Shown piece after piece: positions 5,209-9,809 of a stretch of DNA of 9,809 bases. The position numbers and the translations under genes were made by a program. Position 1 is the stretch's first letter. Each line of letters opens with the position of its first letter. The notes under the pieces are model-generated. The model was not told the origin of the DNA and searched no databases. It was given only the letters and a program-made list of their open reading frames with translations. Source of the stretch: Planctomycetaceae bacterium (GTDB lineage Bacteria > Planctomycetota > Planctomycetia > Pirellulales > Pirellulaceae); assembly GCA_002685655.1 (NCBI GenBank), contig NYXM01000167.1, forward strand, positions 1-9,809. The letters run 5' to 3'.

Positions 5209-6741
5209 TTATGCGGCTTGCCCATACAATGTTTTTTGCTCACTTTGTATTCTGAAGTTTAGGAAGTCTTCCCATTCGTCGTTGAGGTAAATGGATCTCA
5301 AATCAAGCATGGCCTGAGCACCAATGATTTCCCATCGCATGCCAGTACCCTCCATGCGATCCTTGACAAGGTGGCGGCAGGCTCCTTCCGCGACGCCGCT
5401 ACCAATCGGATAACCAGCGGCCAAGTATTCGTCGTAACGCATCCGCGCGCGATTGTTTTCGTAGTAGCCAATCACCGTTTCCAGCGTTTTGCACTTCGTG
5501 CTGCTTAGGTCAGCCGATCCCAAACGTCGCTTGAAAACGCCGATCACGTACCCCACCTTGCCTTCCAACAACATACGCAAATAGTGATCGACAAACGCTT
5601 GTGCTTCGGGACTCGATTCCTTGTGGAAGACGTGGGCCGCTTTCCAAAGATACTCCAGCACATGGTACAGATCTAAGATGCAAACCGCGTCTGGGAACCA
5701 TTCCGCTTGCGCATCCCAAAGCGATTTTTCACCGTCCATCAAGCAAATCCAAGGCTTCTTGCCTTGTGGATCACGCGCCTCACATTCGACCGCCAACTCC
5801 GCGAACAATCGTGGTTTGGCGGGGAACACTTCACCCTCGTGAATCTGCGTCATTTGAGCCCGCACACGTTTGTGCTGCGGACGCGGACGTTGCGTTTGAC
5901 TTTGCCGCCGGTGCACTTCGTCCAAGATGTCATCGGCCGTCCGCAGATGACCATCGATGGTATACACCGCTCCCACGTAGGCCATCTGTTTTTTGGTCTT
6001 CTTCTGGCCTTTGCCCAGACGTTTTTGTTTCACCGCTGGATTCTTCGGAGGTTTCTTTTTCGGTTTTCGCCCGCGGGGATCCTGGGGCCGGTTGGCCTTC
6101 AGTTCCTGGATCCGCTGCTGCAAAGGGCGACGCATCGGCACCCCTTTCCCGTCGGAGGTCACAACCAGGATGTCCCCCTCTTCGTCCGACGGTGGCGGGG
6201 ATTGTTGTTGTTGATCGCGGAACAATTCGACATCTTGCGCCATGTCACGATTCATATGTTCCGCACTTCTCACACTGGGTGCCACGCCCAACCAATCGTC
6301 CAACGTCTGGACCGCTTCGCCAAAGGCGTCTTTGACGACCAATTTTTGTTGCCAATCTTCGACCACGTAAGAAAATTCTCCCTGTGGCATTCCCAGTTGG
6401 GCGTCCAATTCTACCCACTCGATTTTCTGTCCCTCGCGGACGGCATAGACGTATCGTTTGAAGGAAAACTCGCCGAAGATAGAAACATACCTTCGCGAGC
6501 GTTTCTTTTGCAAACGCTGTAGTTGCTTGCCGTTTCTCTGCAATGTTTTCCCTTGGTTGCCATCTCCGGCGCCCTTCACAAACGCGATCAACAACGCCAA
6601 GCAGAGTTGTAACGCATCTCGAAAAAGCTTCCGCTCCACCTGATCCACGCGACAATCTTCCTCGCTGGCCCGCTCGATAAACTGACACATTCCATCAAAG
6701 ATCTCACGTGCCTTGAGAATCTCTCGTTCTTTTGCGATCAT
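5209..6741 (-). CDS. ISKra4-family DDE transposase (510 aa)
   Basis: It is a cut-and-paste or copy-type transposase with an RNase H-like fold. The N-terminal third is helical and basic. The catalytic acids are probably D197 (VVTSDGKG), D357 (CILDLYHVLEYLW) and E452 (GSGVAEGACRHL). D336 in MDGEKSLW is also conserved in the family as I know it. A strongly basic insert lies between the first two motifs (about 222-252, many KK and RK pairs). The C-terminus has the family signature YPIGSGV...EGACRHLVKDRM. The start is supported by AGGAGGA about 7 nt upstream on the minus strand. The length fits the family and no break is visible. Confidence 0.92.
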   Translation of the reverse strand: MIAKEREILKAREIFDGMCQFIERASEEDCRVDQVERKLFRDALQLCLALLIAFVKGAGDGNQGKTLQRNGKQLQRLQKKRSRRYVSIFGEFSFKRYVYAVREGQKIEWVELDAQLGMPQGEFSYVVEDWQQKLVVKDAFGEAVQTLDDWLGVAPSVRSAEHMNRDMAQDVELFRDQQQQSPPPSDEEGDILVVTSDGKGVPMRRPLQQRIQELKANRPQDPRGRKPKKKPPKNPAVKQKRLGKGQKKTKKQMAYVGAVYTIDGHLRTADDILDEVHRRQSQTQRPRPQHKRVRAQMTQIHEGEVFPAKPRLFAELAVECEARDPQGKKPWICLMDGEKSLWDAQAEWFPDAVCILDLYHVLEYLWKAAHVFHKESSPEAQAFVDHYLRMLLEGKVGYVIGVFKRRLGSADLSSTKCKTLETVIGYYENNRARMRYDEYLAAGYPIGSGVAEGACRHLVKDRMEGTGMRWEIIGAQAMLDLRSIYLNDEWEDFLNFRIQSEQKTLYGQAA

Positions 6742-6870
6742 GATTTCGTCCTCCTGCTAGCAACAAGAATTGGGTTTACGCATCCTGTTGTTATGCAAGA
6801 GGACATTTACTTTTGCCAGCGGATGCTAGCGCCTTTTTCTAATCCAATAACCAATCACCACTTGCGATTC

Positions 6871-7026
6871 TCACCATCGCGAGATGTGCGAGTTGCTACC
6901 AAATGACTTTTCTGGTAGACCTGGAATCCACGTACTTACGCAGCGAGCACTGTGGGTATAGTCGAGGATGTACCCTCGTTCCATGGGTCCGCTGCACTTA
7001 GGGCATTTTTGTTCATGTTTAATCAT
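6871..7026 (-). pseudogene. Zinc-ribbon protein gene truncated by the ISKra4 element (DUF6487-like)
   Basis: The N-terminus MIKHEQKCPKCSG, then MERGYILDY and STWIPGLPEKSF, matches my memory of the small DUF6487-type zinc-ribbon proteins. These carry one CxxC at the start and a second near the C-terminus. Here only the first pair (C8, C11) remains. The native frame ends at F42 (6903-6901). It then runs into the terminal repeat and stops at 6871 after a short foreign tail, so the second CxxC is gone. The start at 7026 has GAGG 8 nt upstream. The lost half is not present beyond the other end of the element (5184 leftward). A 51-aa chimeric product could still be made. The family assignment is from memory. 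Confidence 0.7.
6881..6902 (-). repeat. Right terminal inverted repeat, ISKra4 element
   Basis: It is an exact complement of 5185-5206. It lies inside the reading frame of the truncated zinc-ribbon gene and supplies that gene's new C-terminal codons. Confidence 0.95.
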
Positions 7027-7412
7027 CAGAATGACCTCTACTAAATGGGCAATTCGTGCGCAAGCCCCAAACATTGGATAATTGATGAGTAGCCTGTTCG
7101 CAAAACAGTTTTTGCCTTACTACTAAGCAGCTTCGAAGGCGAAATTCAAAAACAAATTAGCTGAGTGTCAGTTGAAAAAAACGGAAACGAAGCCTAAGCG
7201 GCCGCAAATGGTTGTATTTTGACCAAAGGCAGGTTCAACGGTCCGTCCTAACGATTATCGCGCGTGGTATTGTGATTCCGCCTTGCAGAAACTCTCAGGC
7301 AAACAATGGGCCCGTTCCTGCGAGACGCACAAAGCCGAGGTATTCTCGATCCTATAATGACAAAACGACCTGAGTCGCGAACGCAAATCGCCGACATGAC
7401 CAAGACGTCGTC

Positions 7413-7480
7413 GACCTGGTCATTCCGCGAACCAGGTCAATTTCACTTCAGCAGATAAATGCAACCCGTCTGGCTGAAGT
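7413..7480. repeat. Two consecutive 8-bp inverted repeats upstream of the HEAT-repeat gene
   Basis: GACCTGGT at 7413-7420 pairs with 7431-7438 (10-nt loop). ACTTCAGC at 7445-7452 pairs with 7473-7480 (20-nt loop). A further 5-bp stem follows (7479-7483 with 7488-7492). They end about 100 bp before the start codon and could be operator sites or leader RNA structure. The function is not shown by sequence alone. Confidence 0.45.
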
Positions 7481-7582
7481 TACGCTCGTAACGAGTATTC
7501 GTACACGTCATCGAGCGCGCGATCCGAGCGGAACTCGCTAGTCTTGAATACGTCCAACTCCTCGTTCATTCTATTCGGGTTC

Positions 7583-7587
7583 AGGAG
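7583..7587 (+). promoter_or_regulatory. Ribosome binding site deciding a GTG start
   Basis: AGGAG lies 7 nt before the GTG at 7595. The upstream TTG at 7544 in the same frame has no such site, and starting there would bury the signal peptide behind 17 extra residues. Confidence 0.75.
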
Positions 7588-7594
7588 ATCAATC

Positions 7595-8959
7595 GTGACA
7601 CGATATGAATTTCGCCATCGACTGTTCAACGCCGTCATCATCGCATTTTCATGCTCGGTGGCTCAGTCTGCACTGACCGCGCGTGCGGACAGCTTTTTTC
7701 AACTGAACCTTGCCGAATTGATCGCAAAGGCGGATTGGGTGGTTGTGGGAACGGCGTCAGTCGAAGAGGGAGACGCAAAGATAAGAGTAACCGAAGTTCT
7801 CAAAGGTGATGCTCCGATGGATAAGATCGCTACACGGGATATCATCAAGTCCACGCTGGTTTTTAAAGACGAGGACCAAGGCGTGTTTTTTCTGAGAAAG
7901 TGGGGGGACAACTACTGGCCATTTCATCCCAGTTCATTCGTGCCAATGAGCGAACGGCAAAAGGTCCGAGACCTGTTGCGCATGAGGAAAGATCCGTCGC
8001 CCTACGTTGACAAGAAAAGGTATCCACCGGACGAGAACATCGTCTTTCAATTAGGGGAACTATTTGGCGGTTTCAAGGTCACTTGCAAGGAGTTCCCTCA
8101 GCTCGAATCAGCAGGAACGGTGTGGAACTACTTTGAATACGTGCCGTGGAATGAGGAGAGCAAGGTGGTTTTGAAGGGAACCGTTGATGAAAACAACGCA
8201 GCCGTTGTCGAGGTGGTGACCGCACCGCCGAAAAGTGAGATGGCCGAGTTCTATCAACGAACGCTTAAAGAAATCGCCAATCCATACAATCGCGTCACCG
8301 GTCCATATACATTGACCGTGGAGTCACGCGTTCCGGAAAAGGTCGGGAAACTGAATCGAGAAGACTGCGTTAAATATCTGCACGAATGTCTTGAGTCTTC
8401 TGAGCGCAAAGTAGTTCGGCAAGCGATTACTGCGCTTGCGAAAATGCGGAATTCGGACTCGATTGTCAAAGTCGAATCCTTACTTGAAGACGAGGATGCG
8501 ACGATCGCTGGCTTGGCGATTGAGTTCCTGCGATGGTCGCGGGATAAAAGGGCGGTGCCAGTTCTTTGCGGTCTTGTTGATTCTCACGCTGAACGCTATC
8601 CGGAAGGACATATGTTCTCCGACGGCGCTGCACAAGCTCTGCAGGCGATTGGAGATCCGGAGTGTTTGCCGTGCCTTGAACGAGCCGCCATTTTTGGTGT
8701 GCAGAGAGCAATTGAAGCCTTAGGCGCAATGGGGCGGGTCGAGTCGTTTGAAATCATGCTCAACGCGGCGGAAAGGAAGCCGGAGAAATGTGCTTTCGTC
8801 GACTACGCTCTCTACGGATTGGTGCGAAGATCGAACAAGAAATCAGAGCCCTGGATGACAAGTACGACCTGGAACATCAAGCAGGGAGCAAAAAACATCC
8901 CGCGCTGGCGCAAATGGTGGGAATCTAACAAGGGTGACTTCAAGCTTAAGAACTCATAA
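7595..8959 (+). CDS. Exported HEAT-repeat protein (454 aa), function unknown
   Basis: An N-terminal signal peptide is visible: basic residues, then the hydrophobic FNAVIIAFSCSVAQSA, and a likely cleavage after about ARA (29-31). The first half (about 37-130) looks like a beta-rich domain: KADWVVVGTASV followed by RVTEVLKGDA, the kind of 'is it a cost or a signal' module seen in many planctomycete secreted proteins. Residues 215-245 form a linker. From about 255 to 410 helical HEAT or PBS-lyase-type repeats follow (for example ALAKMRNSDSIVKVESLLEDEDATIAG). The C-terminus has WNIKQGAKNIPRWRKWW, a tail I know from planctomycete HEAT proteins. It probably acts as a protein-binding scaffold in the periplasm-like space. 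I do not recognise a specific family or partner. The gene is intact. Confidence 0.85.
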   Translation: MTRYEFRHRLFNAVIIAFSCSVAQSALTARADSFFQLNLAELIAKADWVVVGTASVEEGDAKIRVTEVLKGDAPMDKIATRDIIKSTLVFKDEDQGVFFLRKWGDNYWPFHPSSFVPMSERQKVRDLLRMRKDPSPYVDKKRYPPDENIVFQLGELFGGFKVTCKEFPQLESAGTVWNYFEYVPWNEESKVVLKGTVDENNAAVVEVVTAPPKSEMAEFYQRTLKEIANPYNRVTGPYTLTVESRVPEKVGKLNREDCVKYLHECLESSERKVVRQAITALAKMRNSDSIVKVESLLEDEDATIAGLAIEFLRWSRDKRAVPVLCGLVDSHAERYPEGHMFSDGAAQALQAIGDPECLPCLERAAIFGVQRAIEALGAMGRVESFEIMLNAAERKPEKCAFVDYALYGLVRRSNKKSEPWMTSTTWNIKQGAKNIPRWRKWWESNKGDFKLKNS

Positions 8960-9009
8960 TCGGCAACAAGTGGCTTAAGCACCCCACGACCTTTAGACCG
9001 CTAAAACGA

Positions 9010-9035
9010 CAGGCGATTGTGGTGGCATTCGCCTG
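9010..9035. repeat. 7-bp inverted repeat between the two secreted-protein genes
   Basis: CAGGCGA (9010-9016) pairs with TCGCCTG (9029-9035) over a 12-nt loop, 50 bp after the stop of the HEAT-repeat gene. There is no T-run after it. The rest of this 191-bp gap shows nothing I can name. Confidence 0.4.
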
Positions 9036-9150
9036 ATCCAAAATGGGAACTACAAACGCCGCTCAATCGTCTATCATAGGATTGCTGCCAACTCATTCCT
9101 TGCACACCACCACCCGCAAAAAGTGCCCCATATAGTAGCGGAGATCAGCG

Positions 9151-9809
9151 ATGCGATTCAAATGCAGAGTCGTAGTGTATTTGTTGTTCCTTTCTTATTC
9201 TTCAAGCCTTTTGCAGGCTGATCCATGCGGCATGGTTCCGCCGATCTATCCTTCGGGTCAACCGATTCCGTTGGCACGCGTTGGTGAGCAACAGACCTAT
9301 GTCTTTTACAAGGACGGCATCGAGACGTTCGTGATCCGACCCGGCTTCACTGGCAAGGTCGAAGAATTTGGAATGCTGATTCCGTTTCCCACGCCGCCGG
9401 CAATTCGCAAAGTGCCCGATCACATTTTCGGCCATCTTGCTGCGGCCGTTGATCCGCCCGAAGTCGTTGTCGATCTGCGTCCACAATTGCCAGGCCTCGG
9501 TCAGGCATTTGGCGGAGCCAGTAACGGCCGAGTCGATACCTATTTCGATGCGTTGGCGATCGTGGAAAAGAGAGAAGTCAAAGTGTTACGCGAGGAAGCA
9601 GTCGGCATGTATGAAGTCGCTGTGCTCGCGGCCGGCAGTTCGGCGGCACTGAAGCGCTGGATGGACGATCATGGCTACAAGTATCCCGACGGCATGGACA
9701 AGCCGTGCAATGACTACATCGACGAAGGCTGGTGCTTCGTCGCGGTAAAGACAAAGGTCAGCGAGAAACAAGGCGTCGATCCGAGGCCTGGACAACGAAC
9801 GGTCAACAC
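9151..9809 (+). CDS. DUF2330-like secreted protein, 3' end outside the window
   Basis: An open frame runs from the ATG at 9151 to the window edge (219 codons visible, no stop). GGAG (9140-9143) lies 7 nt upstream of the start. Residues 1-23 form a signal peptide (basic start, VVVYLLFLSYSSSLL, cleavage near QA-D). The mature protein begins DPCGMVPPIYPSG, and QQTYVFYKDGIETFVI followed by EFGMLIPFPTPP matches the pattern I associate with DUF2330 (a beta strand, then an F-W/M-LIP-P-P motif). The biochemical role of that family is unknown to me. Two further cysteines (in PCNDY and GWCF, about residue 190-200) may form a disulfide. The gene follows the HEAT-repeat gene in the same direction with a 191-bp gap, so it may have its own promoter. 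Confidence 0.85.
   Translation, partial: MRFKCRVVVYLLFLSYSSSLLQADPCGMVPPIYPSGQPIPLARVGEQQTYVFYKDGIETFVIRPGFTGKVEEFGMLIPFPTPPAIRKVPDHIFGHLAAAVDPPEVVVDLRPQLPGLGQAFGGASNGRVDTYFDALAIVEKREVKVLREEAVGMYEVAVLAAGSSAALKRWMDDHGYKYPDGMDKPCNDYIDEGWCFVAVKTKVSEKQGVDPRPGQRTVN

Larger units (their letters stand above)
5185..6902 (-). mobile_element. Complete ISKra4-family insertion sequence
   Basis: The 22-bp ends 5185-5206 and 6881-6902 are perfect inverted repeats (TTGGTAGCAACTCGCACATC and two more bases). The outer two bases may belong to the flanks. One transposase gene fills the interior, with about 140 bp of leader before its start. The flanking bases do not show a clear target duplication. A gene is cut on the right side and its continuation is not found on the left side. 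Confidence 0.9.
7027..7594. other. 568-bp intergenic region without a convincing gene
   Basis: No coding frame with plausible protein content was found on either strand. It holds two 8-bp inverted repeats near its right side, a 5-bp stem followed by TTTTT at 7094-7113 that is too weak to call a terminator, and one isolated GTTCAAC at 7233-7239 without a partner fold. The promoter of the gene starting at 7595 should lie here, but I could not pick out a clear -35/-10 pair. Confidence 0.6.

Noticed and set aside
5601..6522. Long plus-strand open frames over the ISKra4 transposase
   Set aside because: They are shadows of a clear DDE transposase on the other strand and have no domain content.
7094..7113. 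5-bp stem followed by TTTTT as a plus-strand terminator
   Set aside because: The stem is short and AT-rich, and no plus-strand gene ends upstream of it.
7225..7250. Isolated GTTCAAC considered as another attC-like core
   Set aside because: No paired arms or opposite core were found at a suitable distance, and the ATCACC and GAGCTGAC blocks are absent.

Overview
The window looks like an accessory region of a planctomycete chromosome (Pirellulales/Rhodopirellula-like). This rests on the DUF2330-type and HEAT-repeat secreted proteins at the right end, the mix of insertion sequences, the GC-leaning codon use, and an attC-like intergenic repeat of a type I associate with planctomycetes. No rRNA or other taxonomic marker is present, so the placement is an inference.

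Layout from left to right. (1) 47-2668: an IS91-like rolling-circle element on the minus strand. It carries a tyrosine recombinase (1573-2493) whose 3' end overlaps an HUH/Y2 transposase (110-1624). Its ends are imperfect inverted repeats beginning CGTTGAACTT. (2) 2661-2745: an attC-like folded repeat directly against the IS91 end. (3) About 2750-3900: an IS110-family element with a DEDD transposase on the plus strand and a short structured leader. (4) 3893-4378: no intact gene, but coding-like minus-strand fragments. (5) 4379-4436: a perfect 25-bp inverted repeat with an 8-nt loop. One arm plus the loop repeats the IS91 end exactly (32 bp). (6) 4429-5152: what looks like a complete integron-style gene cassette on the minus strand, made of a 204-aa membrane protein and an attC-like site with two extrahelical bases. 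(7) 5185-6902: a complete ISKra4-family element with perfect 22-bp terminal inverted repeats. It has cut a small zinc-ribbon gene (6901-7026) and abuts only the 3' half of another attC-like site. (8) 7027-7594: non-coding DNA with hairpins. (9) 7595-8959 and 9151-end: two secreted proteins of the stable chromosome, one with HEAT repeats and one DUF2330-like and cut by the window edge.

The connecting thread is the heptamer GTTGAAC. It is both a valid integron core site (GTTRRRY) and contains GAAC, the known target of IS91. Attachment-site-like folds, an IS91-like element and a miniature palindrome derived from its end all meet at this heptamer. The simplest reading is a degenerate cassette array without an integrase in view, in which attC-like sites act as landing pads for rolling-circle elements and later insertions have erased parts of neighbouring cassettes. 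The alternative is that the IS91-like element itself occupies a cassette position between two attC-like sites. No integron integrase, tRNA, rRNA or CRISPR array is visible.
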